NCBI GenBank assembly: GCA_934376955.1
Contig: CAKRPJ010000007.1
Coordinates: forward strand, 26,795-90,794
Source: CAKRPJ01 sp934376955
GTDB taxonomy: Bacteria > Bacillota > Clostridia > Lachnospirales > Lachnospiraceae
DNA length: 64,000 nt
Reading direction: 5' to 3'
A program made the position numbers and the translations under genes. The notes beneath the pieces were generated by a model. The model was not told the DNA's origin and did not search any database. It worked only from the letters and a program-made list of their open reading frames with translations. Positions within the stretch are counted from its first letter, which is position 1. Each line of letters starts with the position of its first letter. Shown in pieces: positions 34,324-44,124 of this stretch.

Positions 34324-34402
34324 AAAGCGCTTCTTTTTAAGAATTAAACGAGCTGGTCAAGTTCGGAGGGCAATGTCTGCCCTTCTTAAAAAGGAGCGTT
34401 TT
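34324..34402 (+). promoter_or_regulatory. Structured leader before the dpp-type operon
   Basis: Outer arms CTTTTTAAGAA (34333-34343) and TTCTTAAAAAG (34383-34393) enclose a second hairpin AGGGCA-ATGTC-TGCCCT (34367-34383). It is about 50 bases before the binding-protein ATG. No known riboswitch class was recognised. It could stabilise the mRNA or act in attenuation. Confidence 0.55.
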
Positions 34403-34446
34403 CTGTATGTTATTACAGCTTTTGGAAAAGAAAAGGAGGAGCAAGT

Positions 34447-36066
34447 ATGAGAAAAAAAATGATTCGAGCTGCGGCTGTAGTTATGACAGCGGCAATGATG
34501 GCGGGCACACTTGTTGGATGTGGTGGCGGAGGCGGTAATCAGGGTACTTCCGCAGCAGCCGGCGGAGAAACACAGAAAGCAGAGAATGGCTCTGAAGCCG
34601 CTGCTGTAGATACAACGGTCAACCCGGAAACTCCTCCGGAAGGGGTAAAATTAAAAGATGATATCGTGATCGGTATGCAGTCGAAGCATACAACCATCAA
34701 CCAGATGGATGCCAGCAATACCCAGCATAACTATATGTGGCGTATGGTACTGGATACCCCGGTTCATTTCAATAATAAGACAGGCGAGCTGGAGCCGCAG
34801 CTTGCAACAGAGTGGTCTACAGATGATAACGGTAAGTCCTTCGTCTTCAAGTTAAGAGACGGCGTAAAATTCCACAACGGCGAAACCTTAAAGGCCTCCG
34901 ACGTAGTATTTACCTTTAATATGATGGAAGGAACCACAGCATGTAACGGACTGTTCTTAAAGGTGGAAAAGGTTGAAGCCCTTGACGATCTGACCGTTAA
35001 GATGACACTCGTTAATCCGAACCTTGACTGGCCCTATATGATGACTCTGCCGACAGCAAGTATCCTCAATGAGAAGGCTGTAACAGAGGATCCGGTAAAC
35101 GGCCCCGGCATCGGAACAGGCCCGTGGAAGATCGATTCCTATGAATTTGGTAACTTTACAAAGTTGGTTGCGTTTGAAGACTGCTGGCGCGGAGCACCGA
35201 ATGCGAAGACCTTTACCTTCCGTTATATCCCGGAGGATTCTGCAAGACTGATCGCACTTCAGAACGGCGAGATCGATATCTGTCAGGATCCGGCACCGAT
35301 CGAGCTTGAAAGAATCACAGAGGATCCGAAGCTCGACCTGATCCAGTATTCCGGTACATCCCTTTCCTATTTAGCATTCAATACACAGAAGGCACCTGGC
35401 GACAATGCAGACTTTAGACGTGCAGTTGCCTACGGTATCGATGTAGATTCCATTATCGCAGTTGCTGCTGAGGGACGCGGAAAGAAAGCCTCCTCCTTCT
35501 GGGGCTGGAACGAATACGGTTTTTATGATTGCGGCGGATACACAAGAGACGTTGAAAAGGCAAAGGAATATCTTGCAAAGGCATATCCGAACGGTGGAGC
35601 AAAGCTCGATATCTCTATCAGTGGTGCAGAGCGTAAGACAGTTGCCGAGATGATGCAGAGCCAGTTAAAGGAGATCGGAATTGACGTGAATATCGTTGAG
35701 CTGGATTCCGCAGGTATCAGTACAACAACAACAAACGGTGAACATCAGTCCTGTATTTACGGCTGTGGCTTCAACGTATTCGGCGATGATATGAGACGTA
35801 TTTTACAGCCGGGTTCTGCAGTTAACAAGGCCCATCTTAACAGCGATAAGATCATGGAATTGTTAGACAAGGCCGTTTGCGAGAAGGACGACACCACAAG
35901 ACAGGGTTACTACAAGGAGATCCAGGAAGATGTTCATGAGAGTGTTCCCTATATCCCGCTGTATTATCAGGAAGGCTTTGTCGGTGTTAAAAAAGGAACA
36001 GGCGGACTGGATATTTATCCGACCAGCCACCATGACTATTCCAATATCTTTGTGCCGGCAGAATAA
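34447..36066 (+). CDS. Solute-binding lipoprotein, SBP_bac_5 (dipeptide type)
   Basis: 539 residues with a lipobox LVGC (Cys about 25), a G/A/E-rich linker, then an SBP family 5 domain (about residues 75-535) with LATEWSTDDNGKSFVFKLRD and FRRAVAYGIDVDSII. It binds peptides or peptide-like ligands outside the membrane for the permeases downstream. AAAGGAGGAG lies before the ATG. It shares only general family features with the binding protein at 8170. A hairpin separates it from the permease gene. Confidence 0.92.
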   Translation: MRKKMIRAAAVVMTAAMMAGTLVGCGGGGGNQGTSAAAGGETQKAENGSEAAAVDTTVNPETPPEGVKLKDDIVIGMQSKHTTINQMDASNTQHNYMWRMVLDTPVHFNNKTGELEPQLATEWSTDDNGKSFVFKLRDGVKFHNGETLKASDVVFTFNMMEGTTACNGLFLKVEKVEALDDLTVKMTLVNPNLDWPYMMTLPTASILNEKAVTEDPVNGPGIGTGPWKIDSYEFGNFTKLVAFEDCWRGAPNAKTFTFRYIPEDSARLIALQNGEIDICQDPAPIELERITEDPKLDLIQYSGTSLSYLAFNTQKAPGDNADFRRAVAYGIDVDSIIAVAAEGRGKKASSFWGWNEYGFYDCGGYTRDVEKAKEYLAKAYPNGGAKLDISISGAERKTVAEMMQSQLKEIGIDVNIVELDSAGISTTTTNGEHQSCIYGCGFNVFGDDMRRILQPGSAVNKAHLNSDKIMELLDKAVCEKDDTTRQGYYKEIQEDVHESVPYIPLYYQEGFVGVKKGTGGLDIYPTSHHDYSNIFVPAE

Positions 36067-36109
36067 GTTCTGACTAAAAAAGCGATCCTTATGAAAGGTG
36101 ATCCTTATG

Positions 36110-36139
36110 AAAAGCGGTTCCAGTATGGGCCGCTTTTCA
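36110..36139 (+). promoter_or_regulatory. Intercistronic hairpin after the binding-protein gene
   Basis: AAAAGCGG (36110-36117) and CCGCTTTT (36130-36137) arms with a short T-run form a partial terminator-like structure. It would lower permease expression relative to the binding protein. Confidence 0.7.
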
Positions 36140-36209
36140 TTTAAGAATATTCGACATCAGGATACGAAACATGGTCCGGCCCAATACTTATCTGACAGGA
36201 GGGTGATGT

Positions 36210-37166
36210 ATGTATCGCTATATTATTAAAAGACTCTTGCTGATGATCCCGGTCATCATCGGCGTGTCGTTTCTTATTTTTGTCATCATGGATATGGCTC
36301 CCGGTGATGCCGTCGATCTGCTGGCACCGGAAGGAGCAACGGCGGAGGATCTGGATGTGATCCGCCATGAGCTTGGTTTGGATCAGCCTGTAATTGTACG
36401 CTACGTCAAATATATGGGCGGTATGCTTCACGGCGATCTCGGTATTTCTTATGTATCAAAGACAGATGTATTTCAGACATATATCCAGAAGCTGCCGGCA
36501 ACGATAACGCTTTCCTTTGCTTCTATTTTAGTATCTGTCCTCCTGTCCGTTCCGCTGGGAATCTACGCAGCGACGCGGCATGGTTCCGTACAGGATAATA
36601 TCAGTATGTTCTTAGCCATGATCGGACTTTCCATGCCGAACTTCTGGCTTGGACTTCTTCTGATCATCGCCTTCTCCCTGAAGTTAGGCTGGTTCCCGTC
36701 AGGAGGAGACCAGACGTTGTCCTCTCTTGTTCTTCCGGCGATTACCATCGGAACCGGTTTGATGGCAACCCTGACAAGAACGACCCGTTCCTCCATGCTC
36801 GATGTTTTAAAGCAGGAATATTTAAGAACTGCCAGAGCAAAGGGCGTACCGGAAAAGATCGTGGTCACATCCCATGCATTAAGAAATGCGCTGATTCCGA
36901 TCATCACGATCATTGGTACGCAGTTAGCAGGCGTTCTCGGCGGCAGCGTTCTTACCGAAACCGTATTTGCATGGCCGGGAGTAGGACGTCTGATCGTTGA
37001 CTCCCTGAATATGAGAGATACACCTCTTGTAACAGGAAGTATTATTATGACAACAATTCTTTTAAGTATTATTCTGCTTCTTGTAGACCTGCTCTATGCA
37101 GCCGTCGATCCGCGTATCAAAGCGCAATACATAGCGAAGAAGGGGAGGAAGAAAAATGGCAAATAA
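36210..37166 (+). CDS. ABC transporter permease, DppB type
   Basis: 318 residues. The first span is LLMIPVIIGVSFLIFVIMDM, then the TM core with an EAA loop QEYLRTARAKGVPEKIVVTS (about residues 208-227) and the C-terminal DLLYAAVDPRI motif. CAGGAGG precedes the ATG by seven bases. It overlaps the next permease by 11 bases, indicating coupling. It forms the peptide channel. Confidence 0.94.
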   Translation: MYRYIIKRLLLMIPVIIGVSFLIFVIMDMAPGDAVDLLAPEGATAEDLDVIRHELGLDQPVIVRYVKYMGGMLHGDLGISYVSKTDVFQTYIQKLPATITLSFASILVSVLLSVPLGIYAATRHGSVQDNISMFLAMIGLSMPNFWLGLLLIIAFSLKLGWFPSGGDQTLSSLVLPAITIGTGLMATLTRTTRSSMLDVLKQEYLRTARAKGVPEKIVVTSHALRNALIPIITIIGTQLAGVLGGSVLTETVFAWPGVGRLIVDSLNMRDTPLVTGSIIMTTILLSIILLLVDLLYAAVDPRIKAQYIAKKGRKKNGK

Positions 37167-38040
37167 AACAGATAAGACAGCACCAAGAGAGGCCCGCAGC
37201 CAGATGGCCGAGGTTTGGCATCAGTTCCGCAGAAATAAAGGTGCCATGGTCGGTTCTGCGGTTGTTCTTCTGATCGTTTTCATTGCGTTATTTTCGGATG
37301 TATTTCTGGATTATGATACACAGGTAGTCGGACAGAACCTTGCAGACCGTCTTCAGTGGCCGAGTGCGAAGCACTGGTTTGGAACCGACGAGCTGGGACG
37401 TGACATCTTCTTCCGTGTTCTTTATGGTACAAGATTCTCATGTTCCGTCGGCCTTGTAGCAGTAACCATCGGTCTTCTGCTCGGAGTTACATTAGGCGCC
37501 ATTGCCGGCTTCTACGGCGGATGGATCGAGGAATTGATCATGCGAAGCACAGATATTCTGAGTGCAGTACCGAATATGCTTTTAGCTATCGTTATCGTAT
37601 CGGTTCTGGGACAGAGCATCTGGAACCTTATGCTGGCAGTAGGTATCACCAGTGTTCCTGAATTTGTGCGTATCACCAGAGCGGCGGTTCTGACGGTAAG
37701 GAATCAGGAATACGTGGAAGCCTCCAAGGCGATCGGACTTACAAACCGGAAGATCATCTTCAAACATATATTACCGAACTGTCTTTCTCCCATTATCGTT
37801 CAGGCAACGCTCCGTGTGGCATCCGCGATCATATCGGCTTCCAGCTTAAGCTTTCTGGGACTCGGTGTACCGGCTCCGTCTCCGGAATGGGGCGCCCTGC
37901 TTTCCGGCGGAAGAAAGTATATCCGTGATTACTCTTATATGACGTTATTCCCGGGACTTGCGATCATGATCACTGTGCTTGCCCTCAATATGATGGGTGA
38001 CGGCCTGAGAGATTCTCTGGATCCGAAGCTTAAGAAATAG
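37156..38040 (+). CDS. ABC transporter permease, DppC type
   Basis: 294 residues. OppC_N region (RNKGAMVGSAVVLLIVFIAL), then FGTDELGRDIFFRVLYGTRF and the EAA loop VEASKAIGLTNRKIIFKHIL, ending DGLRDSLDPKLKK, all typical of DppC. It pairs with the preceding permease in the cytoplasmic membrane. GGAGGAACA follows the stop as the ribosome-binding site of the next gene. Confidence 0.94.
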   Translation: MANKTDKTAPREARSQMAEVWHQFRRNKGAMVGSAVVLLIVFIALFSDVFLDYDTQVVGQNLADRLQWPSAKHWFGTDELGRDIFFRVLYGTRFSCSVGLVAVTIGLLLGVTLGAIAGFYGGWIEELIMRSTDILSAVPNMLLAIVIVSVLGQSIWNLMLAVGITSVPEFVRITRAAVLTVRNQEYVEASKAIGLTNRKIIFKHILPNCLSPIIVQATLRVASAIISASSLSFLGLGVPAPSPEWGALLSGGRKYIRDYSYMTLFPGLAIMITVLALNMMGDGLRDSLDPKLKK

Positions 38041-38053
38041 GAGGAACATTTAA

Positions 38054-39064
38054 ATGGCAGTAGAAAAAGATATGGTTCTTGAAGTCGAAAATTTAAATGT
38101 AAAATTTGTTTTGGAGGAGGAAACTGTAGAGGCAGTCAACGGAGTCAGCCTTCATATTAAAAAAGGTGAAACGTTGGGACTGGTAGGCGAGACAGGAGCC
38201 GGAAAAACAACAACAGCACTTTCCATACTCCGCCTGATCGATTCTCCTCCGGGAGAGCTTACCTGTGACAAGCTGGAGGTATGCGGAGAAGATGTACTGC
38301 ACATGACGACTCCGGAGCTGGAGCATATCAGAGGAAGTCTGGTATCCATGATCTTCCAGGATCCCATGACATCCTTAAACCCGGTATTTACAGTCGGACA
38401 GCAGATTGCAGAGAGCCTTGAGCTCCATGAAAACCTGACGAAAAGCCAGGCCTGGGAGAAGGCCGAGGAGATGCTGGAGTTAGTAGGTATTCCGAAGGAA
38501 CGTGCCATCGAGTACCCGCATCAGTTCTCCGGCGGTATGAAGCAGAGAGTGATCATTGCGATCGCGCTGGCCTGCAGCCCGCAGCTTCTGATCGCAGACG
38601 AGCCGACAACTGCTCTGGACGTTACGATCCAGGCCCAGATCCTCCATTTAATGAGAGAATTAAAGGAAAAGAAGAATACCTCCATGATCCTTATTACACA
38701 CGATCTCGGTATCGTTGCAGAGACCTGTGACCGGGTAGCCGTTATGTATGCCGGAAAGATCATCGAAGAAGGAAATCTGGACGAAGTATTTAATCATACA
38801 ATACACCCCTATACTGAAGGGCTTTTTAACTCGCTTCCCAATATCAAAAATCGCAGAAGCAAACTTCAGCCGATCCACGGCCTGATGCCGGATCCTACAA
38901 ACTTACCGAAGGGCTGTGCGTTTGCACCGAGATGTAATTATGCGACAGACGCCTGCAGAGAGCGTAGTCCGCAGATGACTGAATTTGGCGGAACTCACCG
39001 TGCAGCATGTCTGGCGTATGAGAATCCGGGATTCCATATTGAGAGGGGGAAAAAGAATGGCTGA
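38054..39064 (+). CDS. ABC transporter ATP-binding protein, DppD type
   Basis: 336 residues. Walker A GETGAGKTTT, signature FSGGMKQR, Walker B LLIADEPTTALDVTIQ and H-loop THDLGI are intact. The C-terminal oligopeptide extension is complete (PIHGLMPDPTNLPKGCAFAP and a CNYATDAC cysteine cluster). It powers import together with the next ATPase, whose start lies in its last codons. Confidence 0.95.
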   Translation: MAVEKDMVLEVENLNVKFVLEEETVEAVNGVSLHIKKGETLGLVGETGAGKTTTALSILRLIDSPPGELTCDKLEVCGEDVLHMTTPELEHIRGSLVSMIFQDPMTSLNPVFTVGQQIAESLELHENLTKSQAWEKAEEMLELVGIPKERAIEYPHQFSGGMKQRVIIAIALACSPQLLIADEPTTALDVTIQAQILHLMRELKEKKNTSMILITHDLGIVAETCDRVAVMYAGKIIEEGNLDEVFNHTIHPYTEGLFNSLPNIKNRRSKLQPIHGLMPDPTNLPKGCAFAPRCNYATDACRERSPQMTEFGGTHRAACLAYENPGFHIERGKKNG

Positions 39065-40019
39065 TAACATTCTGGAAGTAAAACATCTGAAAAAATATTT
39101 TAAGACTGCCCGTGGCCTTCTTCATGCGGTAGATGATGTCAGCTTTACGATCGAAAAAGGAAAAACACTCGGAATCGTAGGTGAGTCCGGCTGCGGAAAG
39201 TCTACAACAGGACGAGCCATCTTGAGATTAATAGAGCCTACGGACGGACAGGTGATCTTTGAAGGAAAGGATATTACCGCCTTAAGCGGCGCACAGATGC
39301 GGGCAATGCGCCGTGAGATGCAGATCATCTTCCAGGATCCGTTCTCGTCGCTGGATCCGAAAAAAACAGTCAGCCAGACGATCGCTGAGCCGATCATTGA
39401 GAATAAGATCATGAAGGACAAGGCAGCGATCGATGCAAAGGTGCGTGAGCTGATGAAGACGGTAGGTCTTGCCGAGCGTCTCGTTAATACATATCCGCAC
39501 GAGCTGGACGGTGGAAGAAGACAGCGTATCGGAATCGCCAGAGCGCTGGCAATGGAGCCCAAATTTATCGTCTGTGACGAGCCGGTTTCGGCTCTGGACG
39601 TATCGATTCAGGCTCAGATCCTCAATCTTTTGCAGGAGCTGAAGGAGCAGATGGGGCTGACCTTCATTTTTATCACCCATGACCTTTCGGTCGTAAATCA
39701 CTTTGCAGATGAGATCGCAGTTATGTATCTGGGACAGCTGATCGAAAAAGCGCCGACGGAGGAGCTGTTTGACCATCCGGTTCATCCTTACACAAGAGCG
39801 CTGTTATCAGCAATTCCAATCCCGGAGGTGGGCATCGACAGACCGGAGCGGATCCTCTTAAGAGGCGAGATCAGCTCTCCGATCGACCCGCCGAATGAGT
39901 GCCGGTTTGCAAAGAGATGTAATTATACATGTGAAAAATGTCATGCATCCTGTCCGGAGCTGGTGGAAATATCACCGGGCCACTTCGTTTCCTGTCATCT
40001 CTGGAAGGACTTTATCTAA
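39057..40019 (+). CDS. ABC transporter ATP-binding protein, DppF type
   Basis: 320 residues from the ATG at 39057, with GAGAGGGGG upstream; a frame back to 38985 overlaps dppD and is unlikely. Walker A GESGCGKST and Walker B IVCDEPVSALDVSIQ are intact. The signature reads LDGGRRQR, with Asp for the usual Ser. Cysteines near the C-terminus (CRFAKRCNYTCEKC, then SCHLW) match DppF extensions. Confidence 0.94.
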   Translation: MADNILEVKHLKKYFKTARGLLHAVDDVSFTIEKGKTLGIVGESGCGKSTTGRAILRLIEPTDGQVIFEGKDITALSGAQMRAMRREMQIIFQDPFSSLDPKKTVSQTIAEPIIENKIMKDKAAIDAKVRELMKTVGLAERLVNTYPHELDGGRRQRIGIARALAMEPKFIVCDEPVSALDVSIQAQILNLLQELKEQMGLTFIFITHDLSVVNHFADEIAVMYLGQLIEKAPTEELFDHPVHPYTRALLSAIPIPEVGIDRPERILLRGEISSPIDPPNECRFAKRCNYTCEKCHASCPELVEISPGHFVSCHLWKDFI

Positions 40020-40074
40020 ATTTGTAACTATTCAGTACAGTTGTCTGAATTTTCAATTAAGGAGGAGCACAAAA

Positions 40075-41337
40075 ATGTATGAAGTTTCTGAGTTAAATAA
40101 GGCGCAGTTTGAGAAAATGCTGGGACTTGCATGCGTGCAGGAGGCAATGAAATTTATTGAGCAGGATCAGCCGGAAACAATGAAGGAATTAAAGGAGCTG
40201 GTGCTGATCGAAGCACCTACCGGACAGGAAGAAAACCGTGCGAAGGTCTTTGCCGATAAATTCCGTGCGCTTGGGCTCGAAGATGTTCATATTGACCGCG
40301 GCGGCAACGTAATTGGGCTCCGTCGTGGCGCTGACAGCGGCCTGAAGGTTTTGATCGAGGGACATCTTGATACCGTATTCCCCTTTGGTACGGTTACAGG
40401 TGTTGAGGAGAAGGACGGATACTTATATGCACCGGGAATCGGTGATGATACCCGTGCCCTCTCCATGCTTCTTTGCCTGATTCGTGCTATGGATCATGCA
40501 AAGATCCGGACAGTCGGCGATATTGTGTTTATGGGAACCACCAGAGAAGAAGGAATGGGTGGTCTCGGCGGAATGAAGGACTTCCTTGCAGATAATAATG
40601 ATATTGACATTTCCTTGAGTCTAGATAATAATGATATGGATGACCTCGTATTTGAGGCAACCGGAGGCGAGACCTATGAGGTAAACTTCTATGGTATCGG
40701 CGGACATGCCTTCGGATGCTTCGGAAAGATGGCACAGCCGATTCATGCAGCAGCCAGAGCCGTTGCTAAAATCTCAGAATTTGTAGTTCCGGACGATCCG
40801 AAGACAAGCTATTGCGTATCGAATTTCCATGGCGGAAACGATGCCGGCGTACATGCGATCGCACCGAAGGCTACGATCAAATTTAACTTCCGCTCCAACT
40901 CTCCGGAGGAATTAGATAAGCTCCGCACAAGGATCTTTGATGCGATCGAGGAGGCTTGTCAGGAGGAGACGAAGAAGTGGGGACAGGATACGATCACATG
41001 GGATAAAAAGGTCATCAGTGAGGTTCCGGGAGGCGTACAGGATCCGCATGCTCCGTTAGTTGAGACTGCATATCTTGGCTTAAAGCACTTAGGAATCGAG
41101 CCTGTATTCTCCAGAGGCGGATGTACGAATGCCAACGTACCGATCGCAAAGGGAATCCCGGCACTGTGCATGGGACGTGCATTTACACCGGATGAAAATT
41201 CCCGCAACATTATGAATCACAGCATTCATGAGAAATTCCCGATGGAGGGCGCTTACAAGGCGATCCAGCAGGCATTTATGGTTCTTGTTATGGCAGCAGG
41301 AATCGACGGGGAATTTGGCTCTGTAGTTAACAATTAA
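40075..41337 (+). CDS. M20-family metallohydrolase (peptidase/deacylase)
   Basis: 420 residues from the ATG at 40075, after GGAGGAG. M20 zinc motifs: EGHLDTVFP (His, Asp), GIGDDTRAL (bridging Asp), REEGMGGLG (catalytic Glu) and later GCTNANVP. A dimerisation lid covers about residues 200-320. It cleaves an amide bond in a small peptide or acylated amino acid in the cytosol. The position right after a dipeptide importer suggests it hydrolyses the imported ligand; the exact substrate is unknown. Confidence 0.88.
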   Translation: MYEVSELNKAQFEKMLGLACVQEAMKFIEQDQPETMKELKELVLIEAPTGQEENRAKVFADKFRALGLEDVHIDRGGNVIGLRRGADSGLKVLIEGHLDTVFPFGTVTGVEEKDGYLYAPGIGDDTRALSMLLCLIRAMDHAKIRTVGDIVFMGTTREEGMGGLGGMKDFLADNNDIDISLSLDNNDMDDLVFEATGGETYEVNFYGIGGHAFGCFGKMAQPIHAAARAVAKISEFVVPDDPKTSYCVSNFHGGNDAGVHAIAPKATIKFNFRSNSPEELDKLRTRIFDAIEEACQEETKKWGQDTITWDKKVISEVPGGVQDPHAPLVETAYLGLKHLGIEPVFSRGGCTNANVPIAKGIPALCMGRAFTPDENSRNIMNHSIHEKFPMEGAYKAIQQAFMVLVMAAGIDGEFGSVVNN

Positions 41338-41370
41338 ATCCAGTCAGTATTTAGGGGAGAGGTATTAGTA

Positions 41371-42669
41371 ATGAATAAGACAAGCTTTATCGCTACGGGA
41401 GATGCGTTTATCACAAGAAGATTCCCGGAAGGCGGCTACAAAGGGTTTGAACAGGTTCGAGACTGCATCATGGGTTACGATGTAAAGTTTTCAAACTTAG
41501 AAATGACATTCCACAACCATGAGGGTTATCCGGCTGCATTCTCAGGCGGAACATGGGCAATGGCTGATCCGAGAACACTCGATGATATGAAGTCCTTCGG
41601 CTTCAATATTTACAATACAGCCAACAACCATTCTCATGACTACAGCCACGGCGGCGTGCTTGCTACAATTAAGCATTTAAATGAGCGCGATATGATCTTC
41701 TCCGGAACAGGAAAAGACTTAGGAGACGCATCCAGACCGTGCTATCTTGAGACAAAGAATGCGCGTGTTGCACTGATCAGTGCATCTGCTTCCTTCCACG
41801 AGTCCGGAATGGCAGGCGGACAGAGTGCAGATATGGTGGGAAGACCGGGCTTAAATCCGCTCCGTTTCCAGACGATCTATCATGTAACAAAGGAATACTA
41901 CGATCAGCTGAATGAGCTTGCTTCTATCACAAAGATCAACGCCGAAGAAGAATTCAGCATCAAGAACGGATACAAGAATGCTCCGCCGGAAGGCATCTTC
42001 ATGTTTGGAAACTACACCTTCAAGCTGGATGAGAAGAACTGGATCGAGAGCCGTCCGAACGAGACAGATATGAAGCGTATCGAGGGCGAGATCAGGGAAG
42101 CAAGAAAACAGGCAGACGTTGTACTGATCAGTATTCATTCTCATGAGACAGATACAGAGGATACAAAGGTTCCGGCTATGTTCCTTGAGATCTTCTCCAG
42201 AAGATGTATCGATGCCGGTGCAGACGGAATCATCGGACACGGCCCTCACGAGCTGAGAGGAATCGAGATTTACAAAGGAAAACCGATCTTCTACAGTTTA
42301 GGAAACTTCCTGTTTGAAACAGAGACAGTAGACCTTCAGCCATACGACGCATACTTAAACAGAAAGATGCCGTTAGATACAAAGGTCGGCGCATACATGG
42401 ACGAGAGAAGCCACAACGGAACAACAGGCTACGGCGTACTGCCGGAGATCTGGCTCTCTGTTATGGCCGGATGGGAAATGGAAGATGGCGTTGTAAAGGA
42501 GATCAAGCTCTATCCGATCTCTCTTGGAATGGAACGCGTCCGCTCCCAGAAGGGCGTACCGGTAATGACCGGAGATGAAAAGGTACTTGAGTACCTGGCA
42601 GGATTATCCAAACCTTACGGAACAGATATTGAGATCAAAGATGGTGTCGGATACATTAAGCTTGCATAA
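41371..42669 (+). CDS. CapA (PGA_cap)-family metallophosphoesterase-like protein
   Basis: 432 residues. ATGDAFITRR begins the CapA-type fold; FSNLEMTFHN, NTANNHSHDY and IIGHGPHELRGIEIY carry the metal ligand positions typical of CapA. CapA proteins take part in poly-gamma-glutamate synthesis or attachment and are normally exported. Here there is no signal peptide or membrane segment, so the product is probably cytosolic. It sits between an M20 hydrolase and a serine hydrolase in the peptide operon, pointing to a gamma-glutamyl or related amide substrate (inference). Confidence 0.82.
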   Translation: MNKTSFIATGDAFITRRFPEGGYKGFEQVRDCIMGYDVKFSNLEMTFHNHEGYPAAFSGGTWAMADPRTLDDMKSFGFNIYNTANNHSHDYSHGGVLATIKHLNERDMIFSGTGKDLGDASRPCYLETKNARVALISASASFHESGMAGGQSADMVGRPGLNPLRFQTIYHVTKEYYDQLNELASITKINAEEEFSIKNGYKNAPPEGIFMFGNYTFKLDEKNWIESRPNETDMKRIEGEIREARKQADVVLISIHSHETDTEDTKVPAMFLEIFSRRCIDAGADGIIGHGPHELRGIEIYKGKPIFYSLGNFLFETETVDLQPYDAYLNRKMPLDTKVGAYMDERSHNGTTGYGVLPEIWLSVMAGWEMEDGVVKEIKLYPISLGMERVRSQKGVPVMTGDEKVLEYLAGLSKPYGTDIEIKDGVGYIKLA

Positions 42670-42702
42670 AATCCAAAATATGTTTCGGAGGAATATAGAA
42701 TT

Positions 42703-44109
42703 ATGAATCGCATCAATAGGACAAATCAGGCTCTGTTTGAGGAGCTGGTAAAACAGATCCGTATACAGGGAGAAGCGGCAGGAATTGCCGTTGCCATCAT
42801 TGACAAAAATGGCGAAACACAGTATGAAAAATACTTTGGCTGCAGAGACACCGAAAAGCAGCTGCCGATAGACGGCGATACGATTTTCGGACTGGCTTCC
42901 GTAACAAAATCCTTTGTTGCGCTGGCAATCATGCAGCTTTACGAGAGAGGACTTCTTGATCTTGAGGATCCGGTATCCAAATTCATACCGGAATTTACAA
43001 ACAAGAATCAGGAAACCGTCCGCATCCATCATCTTCTCAGCCACAGCGGCGGCTTCTACCCGGTACACAGAACTGTAGTCAAGGAGATTGCAGAGAAGCT
43101 CGGTATTACAGAGGAAACAGCCGGAGATCTCGGATTTTCCAAGGAGCTTGCTGAGGCAGGCGCCAGACAGGTGGCAGAACAGCTGGATTCCCTGACAAAG
43201 GAGAACGGACTGATCGGCCGTCCGGGCGAGTATATGAGCTACTGTAACGATGGCTTCGGTCTTCTGTCAGAGATCGTCCGCAGGATCGGCGGAGAAGCTT
43301 CCTTCGCAGAATATGTAAAGAAAAATATTCTGATGCCTCTGGGCATGGAGCGGAGCGGATGCGAATATCTGAAGCCGAGACTCGAAGAAAATGCGGCAAC
43401 GTTATATAAAAAGCAGGATGGCGTAATGCGGGGATCAAGGGATTACTACGACAACGCCTTCGTTCTGGGCGGAGCCGGGGCAATGAAGTCCACCATCTCC
43501 GACATGAAGAAGATCCTGTATATGTATCTGAACAGAGGAAAGACTCCGACCGGCGGCCGTATCCTTTCCATGGAAGGTGTCCGTGCTATGTGCCGTCCGA
43601 GAATGGAATACCGTCCGGAGAGCTGGTACTGCTTCGGACTGGCTACAAAGAAGCTGGATGACGTGACAGTCGTTGAGCATGGCGGAAGTCTTCCGGGTGT
43701 GTCCTCTAACTTATCCTGGTCCTACGATGCAGGCTGCGGCGTGATCGTACTCTGCAATACATCTGACGTTCCGGTCAGCGTGATCGCTGATGCCGCTATG
43801 CGGATGTACCATGGCAGAAATCCGATAGATAACAGAGACTGCTATCAGGAGGAGGCATGGACAGAGGAGACAAAGAGGGCTGCTATTGGTCACTATGTTT
43901 CCATCGAGGATTCTGCTGTCGATATCTTTGAAACAGAAGAAGGCATGAAGATCCGTGTGGATGGAAACGAAAAGAATCTTATCATGGTTCAGGAAAATCT
44001 GGGAATTGTCCGCGGCTATGTAAAGGACGCTTATCTGACCTTGTTTAAAGATGAAGATGAGAAGGTATTTGCCATCGGCTTTGGCGGACGTATGCTTCCC
44101 AGAAAATAG
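42703..44109 (+). CDS. Serine hydrolase of the class C beta-lactamase/D-peptidase fold
   Basis: 468 residues. Ser66 and Lys69 in SVTK (SxxK), Tyr180 and Asn182 in YCN (YxN), and HGG near residue 327 make up the catalytic triad set of the beta-lactamase superfamily. There is no signal peptide, so it is likely intracellular, unlike true beta-lactamases or PBPs. Residues beyond about 380 form an additional C-terminal domain. It probably acts as a D-aminopeptidase, amidase or esterase on the imported ligand. Confidence 0.86.
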   Translation: MNRINRTNQALFEELVKQIRIQGEAAGIAVAIIDKNGETQYEKYFGCRDTEKQLPIDGDTIFGLASVTKSFVALAIMQLYERGLLDLEDPVSKFIPEFTNKNQETVRIHHLLSHSGGFYPVHRTVVKEIAEKLGITEETAGDLGFSKELAEAGARQVAEQLDSLTKENGLIGRPGEYMSYCNDGFGLLSEIVRRIGGEASFAEYVKKNILMPLGMERSGCEYLKPRLEENAATLYKKQDGVMRGSRDYYDNAFVLGGAGAMKSTISDMKKILYMYLNRGKTPTGGRILSMEGVRAMCRPRMEYRPESWYCFGLATKKLDDVTVVEHGGSLPGVSSNLSWSYDAGCGVIVLCNTSDVPVSVIADAAMRMYHGRNPIDNRDCYQEEAWTEETKRAAIGHYVSIEDSAVDIFETEEGMKIRVDGNEKNLIMVQENLGIVRGYVKDAYLTLFKDEDEKVFAIGFGGRMLPRK

Positions 44110-44124
44110 AGGGAGGACAACGAT

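Noticed and set aside
34324..34402. Known riboswitch (lysine, glycine, SAM) before the dpp-type operon
   Set aside because: None of the conserved core motifs of these classes is present.
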